From positions 62,001 through 126,000 of the forward strand of contig NZ_AUCI01000002.1 of the NCBI RefSeq assembly GCF_000429685.1: a stretch of DNA of 64,000 nucleotides, in the 5' to 3' direction. The notes under the pieces are model-generated. The model saw only the letters and a list, made by a program, of their open reading frames with translations. It was not told where the DNA came from and made no database searches. Position 1 is the stretch's first letter; every line of letters starts with the position of its first letter. This DNA comes from Salibacterium aidingense DSM 18341. Lineage in GTDB: Bacteria; Bacillota; Bacilli; Bacillales; Marinococcaceae. The translations under genes and the position numbers were made by a program. Positions 33,370 to 41,840 of the stretch are shown one piece after another.

Positions 33370-34100
33370 CAGCGGCTCTCCTTTTGTTCTGGTTTGTTAT
33401 GCAGGGGCTGTTTTGGCTCTATCCCTTCCACCCCTGCAGCAGATAAAAGCGTAGCCAGGATGACAGCCCATCCATCCGCCATGATCTGGACGAATAAGCT
33501 GTTTAAGACAGCTGCTGTTGCTGCCAGAACTAATATTTTGCGGTGCTTTTTTAAAGAAGGGACCAACAGGGAGATAAACAGTGCATATAGCGCAAAGGTA
33601 AGACTTTGTTGTAACATAGAAGGAAGCAGTTCCCCCACACTGTGTCCGACCCCGGAAAACATGACCCAGCTGATATAAGAAATAAGGAAGACACCGTATA
33701 TGTAAGCAGAGCTTACTTCTCCTTTATTCATAGACGTTACGGCAAAAATTTCATCGGTGATACCGAAGGCGTAACCAGCTTTCTTTAAAGGATGGTCCGG
33801 TTCTGCTTTTTCATTCAATGAGGCACTCATAAGAAAATGGCGGAGGTTCACAATGAAAGTAGTAAAAATAATTTCCAGAGCGCCGGTTCCGGCTGCCACC
33901 AGACTTAAAGCCATGTATTGAGCGGCGCCGGCAAATACAAGAATACTCATCATTATCGTTTCCCAGGCACTTAAATAAGCGGTTTGTGCAATAAAGCCAA
34001 ACGTCACAGCTGCCGGCATGTATCCCAGGGCAATGGAAGACCCGTCTTTTAAGCCATGAAAAAAAGCATGGGGCAGATTGGAAATTTGTAAAACTTTCAT
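33369..34100 (-). CDS. azlC: AzlC-family branched-chain amino acid exporter
   Basis: The 243-residue protein has seven or so helices and the AzlC signatures (SIALGYMPAAVTFGFIAQTA, FAGAAQYMALSLVAAG, NLRHFLMSASL, GITDEIFAV). It exports branched-chain amino acids or analogues with AzlD. A divergent XRE-cupin regulator gene starts 85 bases away, and the gap contains repeated TGTATGTT motifs, so the regulator probably controls azlCD. AGAGAAGGTG precedes the start. Confidence 0.9.
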   Translation of the reverse strand: MKVLQISNLPHAFFHGLKDGSSIALGYMPAAVTFGFIAQTAYLSAWETIMMSILVFAGAAQYMALSLVAAGTGALEIIFTTFIVNLRHFLMSASLNEKAEPDHPLKKAGYAFGITDEIFAVTSMNKGEVSSAYIYGVFLISYISWVMFSGVGHSVGELLPSMLQQSLTFALYALFISLLVPSLKKHRKILVLAATAAVLNSLFVQIMADGWAVILATLLSAAGVEGIEPKQPLHNKPEQKESR

Positions 34101-34120
34101 GTTGACACCTTCTCTCTGGT

Positions 34121-34165
34121 TATTGACTGTATGTTATATTATATTTATTGTATGTTAAAACATAT
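34121..34165. promoter_or_regulatory. Shared azlC/regulator promoter region with repeated TGTATGTT
   Basis: TGTATGTT occurs twice (about 34128 and 34148) in this A/T-rich divergent gap and is followed by the partial inverse AACATATA. These are reasonable operator half-sites for the XRE-cupin regulator, though no binding data exist. Confidence 0.45.
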
Positions 34166-34185
34166 AAAAGATCAAGGTGGTAGGA

Positions 34186-34743
34186 ATGGAAAAAGAGCAG
34201 TTAAACGCTCATATAGGAAGAAAATTAAAGCAGATAAGAGGTCAGAAGGGATTAAATCTTGAAGAAACGGCTTCCTTGACCGGGGTTAGTAAGCCTATGC
34301 TGGGTCAGATAGAACGGGGGGATTCAAATCCTACGGTAGGCACATTGTGGAAGATAGCAAGCGGCCTTCATGTCCCTTTTACAACATTTGTAGAATTAGA
34401 ACGTCCGCCTATTACGAAAATTTCGTATGAAGAATTAAAAACCCTGGAAGGCGACCATGGCGGGTTTCATGTTAAACCTGTGTTCTCTAAGGATTCACGC
34501 ACTCCTTTTGAAGTTTTTTACGTAGACCTTGATCCAAGAGAAGCTTATTATTCCAACGCCCATCCCGAGGGCGTGGAAGAATATATCTTTTTAAAAAAAG
34601 GGGTGTTGGAAATAAGAGTAGGAGGGAGCAGCTTTCACTTAAAGGAGGGAGATGCTTTTCGGTTTGAAGCAGGCAAAAATCATGTCTATTCCAATGAAGG
34701 AGAGACAGAAGCAGGGTTTATCATGATTATTTACTATGTCTGA
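34186..34743 (+). CDS. XRE-family regulator with C-terminal cupin domain
   Basis: The 185-residue protein has an XRE helix-turn-helix (residues 8-62: LKQIRGQKGLNLEETASLTG then VSKPMLGQIERGDSNPTVGT) and a cupin_2 domain at 110-185 (YSNAHPEGVEEYIFLKKGVL, FRFEAGKNHVYSNEG). Proteins of this shape regulate amino-acid or polyamine export and catabolism. ATG 34186 is 7 bases after AAGGTGG. It is divergent from azlCD and probably controls it, in a role like AzlB. The ligand is not evident. Confidence 0.87.
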   Translation: MEKEQLNAHIGRKLKQIRGQKGLNLEETASLTGVSKPMLGQIERGDSNPTVGTLWKIASGLHVPFTTFVELERPPITKISYEELKTLEGDHGGFHVKPVFSKDSRTPFEVFYVDLDPREAYYSNAHPEGVEEYIFLKKGVLEIRVGGSSFHLKEGDAFRFEAGKNHVYSNEGETEAGFIMIIYYV

Positions 34744-34776
34744 TAGAAAGCAGGGAAGGAAGAAGCGGCACGAACA

Positions 34777-35229
34777 TTAAAATCGAAAGCCGTACCGTTT
34801 AGAAACAACATCATAAAATCCCAGAGAATTGTATAACGCTTTGGTAGCGGCGTTGCTTATTCCAGTTTCAAGCTCAATTCCTTTAATGCCCTGGTTTTCT
34901 GCCCAGTATATTATTTTTAGCAGCAGTTTTTTGGCGATACCCTGGTTACGGTGTTCCTTATGTACAAAAAGATCATTCAGCCAAATATAATAACCTCCTT
35001 TGTCCAGGGCAATGCCAAGGTTAAAGAAAGCTGCTCCTAAAATGGAACCCTCGACTTCCGCGACGAAGATATGAGCGCCGGAATGTTCCTGCAGGGCAAG
35101 ATCAATGGAATCCATTAGCAGCTCATAAGCATTGTCCTTGCCAATGGAAGCCATCTGTCCCATCAACAGATCAGCTACTTGTTCACGAAGGTCCCGGGTT
35201 GCGTCTTTTGGTATCTCATAAATATTCAT
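34777..35229 (-). CDS. GNAT-family N-acetyltransferase
   Basis: The 150-residue protein shows the GNAT core: VAEVEGSILGAAFFNLGIAL, IWLNDLFVHKEHRNQGIAKK with the acetyl-CoA-binding R/Q-x-x-G-I/A loop (RNQGIAKKLL) and the C-terminal ATKALYNSLGFYDV. It acetylates an amine using acetyl-CoA in the cytosol; the substrate is unknown. AGGAGGT precedes the start. The HAD phosphatase gene lies just upstream, 29 bases away, in the same direction. Confidence 0.85.
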   Translation of the reverse strand: MNIYEIPKDATRDLREQVADLLMGQMASIGKDNAYELLMDSIDLALQEHSGAHIFVAEVEGSILGAAFFNLGIALDKGGYYIWLNDLFVHKEHRNQGIAKKLLLKIIYWAENQGIKGIELETGISNAATKALYNSLGFYDVVSKRYGFRF

Positions 35230-35258
35230 TTCTTTTTAACCTCCTGTTTTTATTATTT

Positions 35259-36092
35259 CTAGTTTTTTTGATACATAGCCATATTTGGTAAATGTAACCT
35301 TTCTTCCAGAAATACGGCAATTCCATCTTCTTCATTACTGAACGTTACTTCTTTTGCTGCCTGTTTGGCTTCCGGGGCTGCGTTCCCCATTGCGACACCG
35401 GTTCCTGTCCGGGCAAGCATGTCAAGATCGTTGTCTTCATCCCCAAATGCAATAACATCTTCCATGGACACATCACAGTAACTTGCTACTTTTTCGAGCC
35501 CGGCTGCTTTGTTATTTCCTGTCTTTATAATTTCGATCATATGGTGAGGGGCTCCCCACGAACGCTGCTCAATCCCCTGGGCGTGTTTCCCTGAAATAAG
35601 CTCCCGCAGTTTTTCAGCATTTTCTAACTGCGGATATACCAGCAGGGAAGTCGGGCCGGTCCGTAACGTCTTCTTTAGATTTCCGCTTGCGGCCGGTTCG
35701 GTGCTTAAAGAAAACATATCTATAAATGTTTCGTCGTAATCGTGCAGGAATACATCGTCTACTACCTCTGCCATAATATTATGCACCTGAAAAGCCTGGC
35801 ACGTATCAATGATGGTTCTGGCTGTTTCCAGCTCAAGCGGGGAATGGTGTGTATGAAAAGAGGAATCCCCCGGGTGATGGACATAGGCTCCATTAAAATT
35901 CACAATAGGCGTGTCCAGTCCGAGCTGCTGGTAATACATTTTACTTGCCCGGTACGGCCTGCCGGTGGCAATAGCAATCATATGCCCCGCTTTTTTTGCT
36001 TCCTGCAGGGTTTTATACGTTCTTGTCGAGATTGTTTTATCGTCTTTCAATAATGTTCCATCTAAATCAAGTGCAATTAAAGTTTTTCGCAT
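35259..36092 (-). CDS. HAD-superfamily (Cof-type) phosphatase
   Basis: The 277-residue protein has HAD motif I LIALDLDGTLL with both aspartates, motif II in MIAIATGRP, the lysine motif III in GNNKAAGLE and motif IV AFGDEDNDLDML. The C2B cap between motifs II and III marks a Cof-type phosphatase, which dephosphorylates sugar phosphates or FMN-like compounds. Of two in-frame ATGs the second, 36092, is better spaced from GAGGT. It is co-directional with the GNAT gene downstream. Confidence 0.87.
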   Translation of the reverse strand: MRKTLIALDLDGTLLKDDKTISTRTYKTLQEAKKAGHMIAIATGRPYRASKMYYQQLGLDTPIVNFNGAYVHHPGDSSFHTHHSPLELETARTIIDTCQAFQVHNIMAEVVDDVFLHDYDETFIDMFSLSTEPAASGNLKKTLRTGPTSLLVYPQLENAEKLRELISGKHAQGIEQRSWGAPHHMIEIIKTGNNKAAGLEKVASYCDVSMEDVIAFGDEDNDLDMLARTGTGVAMGNAAPEAKQAAKEVTFSNEEDGIAVFLEERLHLPNMAMYQKN

Positions 36093-36312
36093 AACCATGA
36101 ACCTCGGCTTTCTTTCAGTGAGTAGGCGGCATCATTTCCCGTTTGTTCATAAGATTGTAAGAAAAGCATCAAAAAATTACAATGGAGAAAGATTATGATC
36201 CATCTAAAATATGCTAATATTAATAAGTAATGTACTTTTCCTATTTTACTTCAGGTGAAAGAGAAATGAAAGCTCCCGCTTTATTTATAAACGCGTAAGG
36301 AGGAGGGCAGAG

Positions 36313-37242
36313 ATGCAGGAATTTTTCTCGACTTTTACATTTCGGGCACTATGGACTCCTGAATTAATTACAATACTGGCTGTTATTGCTTTATTGTATT
36401 ACTGGGTGACATCCGTAAAAAAACAGGCATTGGACGGAACAGAGAAGAAGGTGCCTCTCCGGCAGAAAATTTATTTTGTGCTTGGATTAATGGCCCTTTA
36501 CCTTGGATGGGGCAGTCCCTTATATGTAGCAGGCCATTCGATTATAACGCTGCATATGACACAGATGGTGTTTTCCTACTTTGCCGCTGTACCTTTATTT
36601 ATACTGTCGATTCCGAAATGGGTGCTCCGCCAATGGATCAGGACATGGAAACGTAAAGCACTAATCACCTACCGCATTATTCTGAACCCAATCATCGGCC
36701 TTATTGGATTTAATGCTTTATTCTCCTTTTACCATGTTCCTGTAGTGTTTGACCAAATTATGCAGTCGCCGGTATTACACAGTGTATACCAGGCAGCTTT
36801 ATTTGCGACAGCCTGGCTGATGTGGTGGCATATGCTGTCCCCGCTGCCCTCGGAGTATCAGCTTCCTGATTTAAGGCGTATTGTGTATATTTTCGCCAAC
36901 GGGATTTTAATAACACCGGCTTGTGCTTTAATTATATTTGCCGGCAGTCCATTATATGAAACCTACACGAACCCTGCCGTCTGGTCGAATGTGATGGCAT
37001 ATTGTCTGCCGCCCGGAGCTGCGCCTCCAACGGATATGATGAACAGCGGATCCGGAGGTTTTTCTTTCCTGGATCCCCATTCTGATCAGCAGCTGGCCGG
37101 AGTGGTAATGAAAATTTCACAGGAGTTCGTTTACGTGACTACGATTGGCTATGTCTTTAAGCAATGGCTGGTGAAAGAACAGCCGAAAGAAGGGGAATGG
37201 ACAATCAGTGACATTCCAGCCGATGCAGACCGGCTGAAATAA
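36313..37242 (+). CDS. ctaG: Cytochrome c oxidase assembly protein CtaG
   Basis: The 309-residue membrane protein has about seven helices and the CtaG_Cox11-type bacillus CtaG signature: FALGLMALYLGWGSPL-like stretch LGLMALYLGWGSPLYVAGHS, LHMTQMVFSYFAAVPLFIL and WWHMLSPLPSEYQLPDLRRI. It helps form the copper centre of caa3 cytochrome oxidase. AGGAGGAGGGCAG precedes ATG 36313. It is followed after 21 bases by a Sco protein gene and then by a thioredoxin-like lipoprotein gene, a set devoted to oxidase copper loading and thiol control. Confidence 0.9.
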   Translation: MQEFFSTFTFRALWTPELITILAVIALLYYWVTSVKKQALDGTEKKVPLRQKIYFVLGLMALYLGWGSPLYVAGHSIITLHMTQMVFSYFAAVPLFILSIPKWVLRQWIRTWKRKALITYRIILNPIIGLIGFNALFSFYHVPVVFDQIMQSPVLHSVYQAALFATAWLMWWHMLSPLPSEYQLPDLRRIVYIFANGILITPACALIIFAGSPLYETYTNPAVWSNVMAYCLPPGAAPPTDMMNSGSGGFSFLDPHSDQQLAGVVMKISQEFVYVTTIGYVFKQWLVKEQPKEGEWTISDIPADADRLK

Positions 37243-37263
37243 AAACAGAAAGAAGGGTCTTTC

Positions 37264-37884
37264 ATGCGGTTAATCGTATCTGCAGCTGGCGCCGGGCTGC
37301 TGTGTATGTTATTAAGCGGCTGCGCCTGGCTTTATCAGGCCGGCCAGTCACAGACTCCGGAAAATGGATCGGATCTTTCGCAGGCAGATATGGAACTGAC
37401 TTCTTTTGAATTTACGAACCAAGATGGAGATACCGTCACGAATGAAGATTTACAGGGGAATTATGTATTGGCTGATATGATTTTTACAAGCTGCCCGACA
37501 GTTTGTAATACGATGACCCCTAATATGCTGAACCTGCAGGGTGAAATGGAAAAAGCGGGAATTGACGATATCAGGATTGTTTCCTTTACTGTAGATCCGG
37601 AAAATGATGATCCAGAAGCGTTAAAACAGTACGGAGAAAATTATGGGGCCGATTTCAGCAATTGGGATTTTCTCACCGGTTATTCCGATGAAGAAATACA
37701 AACACTGGCTGAAAAGTCTTTTAAAAGTGTAGTCGATAAAGATACAGGGGATGAAAATATTGTGCATGCGACGACCTTTTTCCTCATTGACCCGGAAGGT
37801 AACGTGGTACGGAGCTATGATGGGCTTGAAAATGATACAGACCCTATTTTAGAAGATTTAAAACGGCTCAAAAATAATGAATAA
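37264..37884 (+). CDS. SCO1/SenC-family copper chaperone lipoprotein
   Basis: The 206-residue lipoprotein has lipobox LSGC (Cys20) and a thioredoxin-fold Sco domain with the copper-binding FTSCPTVCNTMTPNM (CxxxC) and the third ligand histidine in NIVHATTFFLID. It delivers or reduces copper for cytochrome c oxidase subunit II at the outer face of the membrane. It sits between ctaG and the in-frame-TGA thioredoxin-like gene, spaced 21 and 36 bases from them, so the three likely form an operon. Confidence 0.93.
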   Translation: MRLIVSAAGAGLLCMLLSGCAWLYQAGQSQTPENGSDLSQADMELTSFEFTNQDGDTVTNEDLQGNYVLADMIFTSCPTVCNTMTPNMLNLQGEMEKAGIDDIRIVSFTVDPENDDPEALKQYGENYGADFSNWDFLTGYSDEEIQTLAEKSFKSVVDKDTGDENIVHATTFFLIDPEGNVVRSYDGLENDTDPILEDLKRLKNNE

Positions 37885-37920
37885 AATAGAAAACATGTTG
37901 AACGACAGGGAGGGTGAAAA

Positions 37921-38427
37921 ATGAAGCAGTTTTCAAGCACCTGTTTTCTGTTTCTTCTTGCAGCAGTATCGTTTTTTATACTGAGTGCCTGCGGCGGAGG
38001 AGAAGAGGAGTCAGATATGACTCTTGAAAATGAAAACTGGGAGGACATGAACCTTGCAGAAAAAGACCGGCCCACCGTTCTTTTTCATTTTACAGGGGTT
38101 GACTGAAGCCATTGTGTGTCGCAGCTCGTGCAGCTGCAGGAAAACATAGAGTTGTTCGAGGATCTGGATGCTGATATTTATACCATCAGTAATGATTCGC
38201 CCGAAGCTCACCAGGAGCTGAAAAATCAACAGAGTTTTACGTTCACGATGTTGTCTGACCCCTCTTTGGAAGTCATTGAAAAGGCAGAGATGAAGGGGGA
38301 AGAAATGTCCGTCCGGGGTTATTCTGTATTTGACAAGAATGGTGATTTGATAACCTCTGAAGAAGATGATTTGTGGGGGGACCAGATAGACCGCACCTAT
38401 GAAAAAATAGAGGAAGCTTTGGAATAA
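37921..38427 (+). CDS. Predicted selenocysteine-containing thioredoxin-like lipoprotein
   Basis: One frame from ATG 37921 (site GGGAGGGTG) runs to TAA 38425-38427 with a single TGA at 38104-38106. Reading it as selenocysteine gives 168 residues: signal peptide with lipobox LSAC (Cys24), acidic linker, then an AhpC/TSA-type redoxin domain. The TGA falls exactly on the redox site: FTGVD-U-SHC, so U62 and Cys65 form a UxxC in place of CxxC. Downstream sequence (ADIYTISNDSPEAHQEL, FTMLSDPSLEVIEKAEM, VRGYSVFDKNGDL, DDLWGDQ) keeps full family character, with no other stop. A SECIS-like hairpin follows at the right distance. It trails ctaG and sco, suggesting a thiol-disulfide or peroxide role near the oxidase. 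A nonsense mutation of a cysteine codon is the alternative. Confidence 0.82.
38121..38137 (+). promoter_or_regulatory. Candidate bacterial SECIS hairpin
   Basis: GCAGCT (38121-38126) pairs perfectly with AGCTGC (38132-38137) around loop CGTGC. Twenty bases separate the TGA from the loop, and the loop has G at its second position; both fall within published descriptions of bacterial SECIS elements (loop 16-37 bases after the TGA, G in the first two loop positions). Confidence 0.65.
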
Positions 38428-38429
38428 AA

Positions 38430-38462
38430 AACGTTCAGGTTTTCATCCTGAGCGTTTTTTAC
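38430..38462 (+). terminator. Terminator after the redoxin gene
   Basis: AAAACGTTCAGG and CCTGAGCGTTTTTT form a stem around TTTTCAT just after the stop codon. Confidence 0.8.
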
Positions 38463-38624
38463 ATGGCATACCCCCCTGCAGATATTTGCAGGGGATTGTA
38501 TATACATACATTGAACCGGTTGTATTCATGGGTGTGAAATCATTGCATAGATATAAATAATGTTGCTCATATCAATTTATCCACGAAGATTTAAAATCTG
38601 ATCCAAGAAAATATAAAAATACAG

Positions 38625-38653
38625 TTGCATTAATATATATTCACACTTATAAT
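38625..38653 (+). promoter_or_regulatory. Arginine operon promoter with ARG box
   Basis: TTGCAT (38625-38630), 17-base spacer, TATAAT (38648-38653). Inside the spacer, the complement of 38630-38643 (TGAATATATATTAA) fits the ARG-box consensus TGMATWWWWATKCA at 13 of 14 positions, so an AhrC/ArgR repressor would block polymerase. The rest of the gap 38428-38697 is A/T-rich. Confidence 0.75.
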
Positions 38654-38697
38654 TAAAAATAACGAGGATGTATAAAGATAAAACGAGGTGCAAGTTT

Positions 38698-39729
38698 ATG
38701 AAAGCTGCGATAGTCGGTGCAACTGGTTATGGAGGAATCGAATTAATCCGATTGCTCCACAGCCATCCTGAAATAGAAAGCATTGCCGTGTTTTCTTCTT
38801 CCCAGGAAGGAAAAACAATGGCTGAAAGCTATCCACACGTGTCGGGAATAGTGAACCTGACACTTGGGGACATCCAACCGGAACATCTGCAGGAGCACGA
38901 TGTGGTTTTTTTATCCACGCCGCCGGGAGTATCAGCAGAACTGAGCGGAAAGCTCGTGTCAGAAACGAAGGTAATAGACCTGTCGGGGGATCTTCGTTTA
39001 AAAGATCCGAATACCTATAATGAATGGTATGGAAGGGAGAGCGCCCCGGAACCACTGCTGCAGAAGGCTGTATATGGTTTAACTGAATGGCATAAACAAG
39101 AGATTCCTTCTACGTCTTTATTATCAAACCCTGGCTGTTACGCCACAGCAGCGCTTCTGGGCGTACTCCCTCTCGTCAAGCATCGTGTCGTGAATGCGGA
39201 TGACTTGATTATAGATGCGAAATCGGGAACGACAGGGGCAGGACGTTCTCCTTCTGCCATCACTCATTTCAGTGAAATGAATGATAACTTTAAAGTGTAT
39301 AAAGTAAATCAACATAAGCACACACCTGAAATAGAACAAGAATTGAAGGAGGCTGCGGAGCAGGACGCGGTTATAACGTTCACTCCTCATCTTGTGCCAA
39401 TGACACGAGGAATAATGGCAGTCACGTATGCACCACTGAAGAAAGGCTGGAACAGCCGGGATGTGGAGGAGCTCTATTATGAATCTTATACAGAGGATCC
39501 TTTTGTAAGAATTCGGCATAAAGAAACGTTTCCGTTCACAAAAGAAGTATATGGAACGAACTACTGTGATATTGGCTTTACCGCAGATGAAAGGACAGGA
39601 CGTGTCACCATTATTTCTGTTATAGATAATCTAATGAAAGGCGCATCCGGCCAGGCCGTCCAGAATATGAATCTTATGTTTGGCTGGCCTGAAAAAACAG
39701 GGCTGGATTTTATTCCGGTTTATCCATAG
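38698..39729 (+). CDS. argC: N-acetyl-gamma-glutamyl-phosphate reductase
   Basis: The 343-residue enzyme has the NADP-binding GATGYGGIELIRLLHSHPE at its start and the catalytic cysteine in SNPGCYATAALLG, with the histidine region VNQHKHTPEIEQEL later. It reduces N-acetylglutamyl-phosphate to the semialdehyde in arginine synthesis. ATG 38698 follows CGAGGTGC. It is the first gene of argC-argJ-argB-argD-carA-carB-argF under the ARG-box promoter. Confidence 0.96.
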   Translation: MKAAIVGATGYGGIELIRLLHSHPEIESIAVFSSSQEGKTMAESYPHVSGIVNLTLGDIQPEHLQEHDVVFLSTPPGVSAELSGKLVSETKVIDLSGDLRLKDPNTYNEWYGRESAPEPLLQKAVYGLTEWHKQEIPSTSLLSNPGCYATAALLGVLPLVKHRVVNADDLIIDAKSGTTGAGRSPSAITHFSEMNDNFKVYKVNQHKHTPEIEQELKEAAEQDAVITFTPHLVPMTRGIMAVTYAPLKKGWNSRDVEELYYESYTEDPFVRIRHKETFPFTKEVYGTNYCDIGFTADERTGRVTIISVIDNLMKGASGQAVQNMNLMFGWPEKTGLDFIPVYP

Positions 39730-39765
39730 TATTAATGATATTTGAAGAACAGGGGAGAGAGAAGC

Positions 39766-40998
39766 ATGAGCACACTACACAAGACCGATAACATTACGGA
39801 AATAAGTGGAGGGAGTATCATTACCCCCCTTGGTTTTAAAGCGGCAGGCCTTCATACGGAAGTGAAACGTAAACGAAATGATCTCGGAGCAATTCTATGT
39901 GATGTGCCGGCTTCCAGTGCGGCTGTTTATACATTGAACAAAATTCAGGCCGCTCCCCTGCAAGTGACACAGGAAAGCATTGCTGAAGAAGGAAAGCTGC
40001 GCGCTGTCGTAATCAACAGCGGGAATGCGAATGCATGTACCGGGGAAGAAGGACTCGAAGATGCCTATAAAATGCGCGATACGGCTGCTGAAGTGTTTGG
40101 AGTGCCAAAGCACCATGTTGCTGTAAATTCGACCGGCGTTATTGGAGAACGCCTCAACATGGAAAAAATTATTCCCGGCATCAAAGCACTCTGTCCCATG
40201 CCGGCTTTTAAAGATGCCGATCAGTTTAATGAAGCAATCATGACAACGGATAAAGTAAAAAAACATGCTTGTTTTCAAACAACCGTTAACGAAAAACGGG
40301 TCACATTCGGCGGGGCGGCAAAAGGTTCCGGGATGATTCATCCTAACATGGCCACCATGCTCAGCTTTATTACCACGGATGCGGTCATCGAACCGGAATA
40401 TTTGCAGCAGGCCTTGTCTGAAGTCACCAATAAGACCTTTAACTGCATTACGGTGGATGGAGATACATCCACGAATGATACTGTTGTTGTGATGGCAAGC
40501 GGTCATGCTGGGAATGATAGTCTGCATCCTGAACACCCGGAATGGGATACTTTCGTTCAAACGCTGCAGTCCACCTGTGAAGAACTGGCAAAGAAAATTG
40601 CCCGGGACGGAGAAGGGGCGACAAAGCTTGTAGAAGTTAAAGTGAACGGGGCCAAAAGTAATGAAGAAGCTGCTATGGCAGCGAAACAGATCGTAGGCTC
40701 CGATCTCGTGAAAACAGCAATATATGGAACGGATGCCAACTGGGGGCGGATTATTGTGGCGCTTGGCTACAGCGGAATAGATCTTGACCCGGCCGCCATT
40801 GATATTTCTCTTGGGTCAATAACAACACTTAAAAACAGTAAACCGGCCCCGTTTTCTGAAGAGGAAGCTAAAGCTTACCTGGAGCAGGATGATATAACGA
40901 TTAACGTTGATCTGCATAGCGGCAGCGGCACCGGAAAAGCCTGGGGATGCGATCTTACCTATGAGTATGTCAGGATTAACGCCGGCTATCGCACATAA
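39766..40998 (+). CDS. argJ: Bifunctional ornithine acetyltransferase / N-acetylglutamate synthase
   Basis: The 410-residue enzyme has the ArgJ features GVINSGNANACTGEEG-like stretch VVINSGNANACTGEEGLEDA and the self-cleavage site in KGSGMIHPNMATML, where the precursor splits before the threonine into alpha and beta chains. It recycles the acetyl group from acetylornithine to glutamate, and bacillary forms also make acetylglutamate from acetyl-CoA. ATG 39766 follows GGGGAGAGAG; it lies 36 bases after argC. Confidence 0.95.
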   Translation: MSTLHKTDNITEISGGSIITPLGFKAAGLHTEVKRKRNDLGAILCDVPASSAAVYTLNKIQAAPLQVTQESIAEEGKLRAVVINSGNANACTGEEGLEDAYKMRDTAAEVFGVPKHHVAVNSTGVIGERLNMEKIIPGIKALCPMPAFKDADQFNEAIMTTDKVKKHACFQTTVNEKRVTFGGAAKGSGMIHPNMATMLSFITTDAVIEPEYLQQALSEVTNKTFNCITVDGDTSTNDTVVVMASGHAGNDSLHPEHPEWDTFVQTLQSTCEELAKKIARDGEGATKLVEVKVNGAKSNEEAAMAAKQIVGSDLVKTAIYGTDANWGRIIVALGYSGIDLDPAAIDISLGSITTLKNSKPAPFSEEEAKAYLEQDDITINVDLHSGSGTGKAWGCDLTYEYVRINAGYRT

Positions 40999-41022
40999 AT
41001 CAAGGAAGAGGGGAAGTCCAGA

Positions 41023-41805
41023 ATGGAACATGTAGTTGTCATTAAATGCGGCGGGTCTACACTGACAAAGTTAACTTCTGAGTTTTTTGAAGGAATTGCC
41101 GCGATGAAGAAAAAAGGCAGGCATCCTATTATCGTTCATGGAGGCGGTCCTGCGATAAATCGTGCGCTGGAGGAAGGCGAAGTAGAAACCGAATTTGTTG
41201 ACGGCCTCCGCAAAACAACAGCGGAAGTATTACACGCTGTAGAAACGGTATTAACGGGGGAAGTAAACAGTACGCTTGTCACTTCTTTAAACAAAGTCGG
41301 CGCCCCGGCTTCCGGCTTTAGCGGAGCAAAACATCATTTATTAAAGGCTTCTCCAATTGATATCGAAAAACTCGGCCTCGTCGGGGAAGTGGATAAGGTT
41401 AATACCGAGTTTTTGGAAGAGCAGCTGCAGCAAGGAATTATTCCGGTCATCGCACCTATTGCAGAAAATGACGAGCATGGCCGCCTGAATGTAAATGCCG
41501 ATACGGCAGCATCAGCCGTGGCGCAGGCAGCAGAAGCAGAGGAGCTGGTGTTTGTAACAGATGTAGATGGCATTTTAAAGGACGGCCGCTTAGAAGAAAA
41601 GCTCACTTCCTCTGTGATCAACCAATATATGGGCAGCGGCGTGATCTACGGTGGGATGATACCAAAAGTGAAAGCGGCACTGAACAGTTTGACCGGCAAT
41701 ATCCAAAAAGTAACGATCGCAAATGGGAACGGAAAAAATAAAAAAACAGATGGCACTTTAAAAGGTACATCCATTATAAAAGAAAAAGCATCCGCCGGAA
41801 GCTGA
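41023..41805 (+). CDS. argB: Acetylglutamate kinase
   Basis: The 260-residue amino-acid kinase has the N-terminal VIKCGGSTLTKL, the substrate loop HGGGPAINRALEEG and the ATP-site region VTDVDGILKDGRL, with GGMIPKVKAALNSL at the C-terminus. It phosphorylates N-acetylglutamate. GAAGAGGGG precedes ATG 41023. The gene lies 24 bases after argJ and 35 before argD in the arginine operon. The lack of the N-terminal helix used for arginine feedback fits the argJ-type cyclic pathway. Confidence 0.95.
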   Translation: MEHVVVIKCGGSTLTKLTSEFFEGIAAMKKKGRHPIIVHGGGPAINRALEEGEVETEFVDGLRKTTAEVLHAVETVLTGEVNSTLVTSLNKVGAPASGFSGAKHHLLKASPIDIEKLGLVGEVDKVNTEFLEEQLQQGIIPVIAPIAENDEHGRLNVNADTAASAVAQAAEAEELVFVTDVDGILKDGRLEEKLTSSVINQYMGSGVIYGGMIPKVKAALNSLTGNIQKVTIANGNGKNKKTDGTLKGTSIIKEKASAGS

Positions 41806-41840
41806 AATATTTAATCGTTATTTTTAAGGAGGAAGCAGCC

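Noticed and set aside
38104-38106. Reading the TGA as a simple nonsense mutation giving two short genes (one from 37921, one from GTG 38116)
   Set aside because: The frame continues without loss of family character, the TGA is exactly at the redox residue, GTG 38116 has no ribosome site, and a SECIS-like hairpin is correctly placed. It is kept as the alternative explanation.
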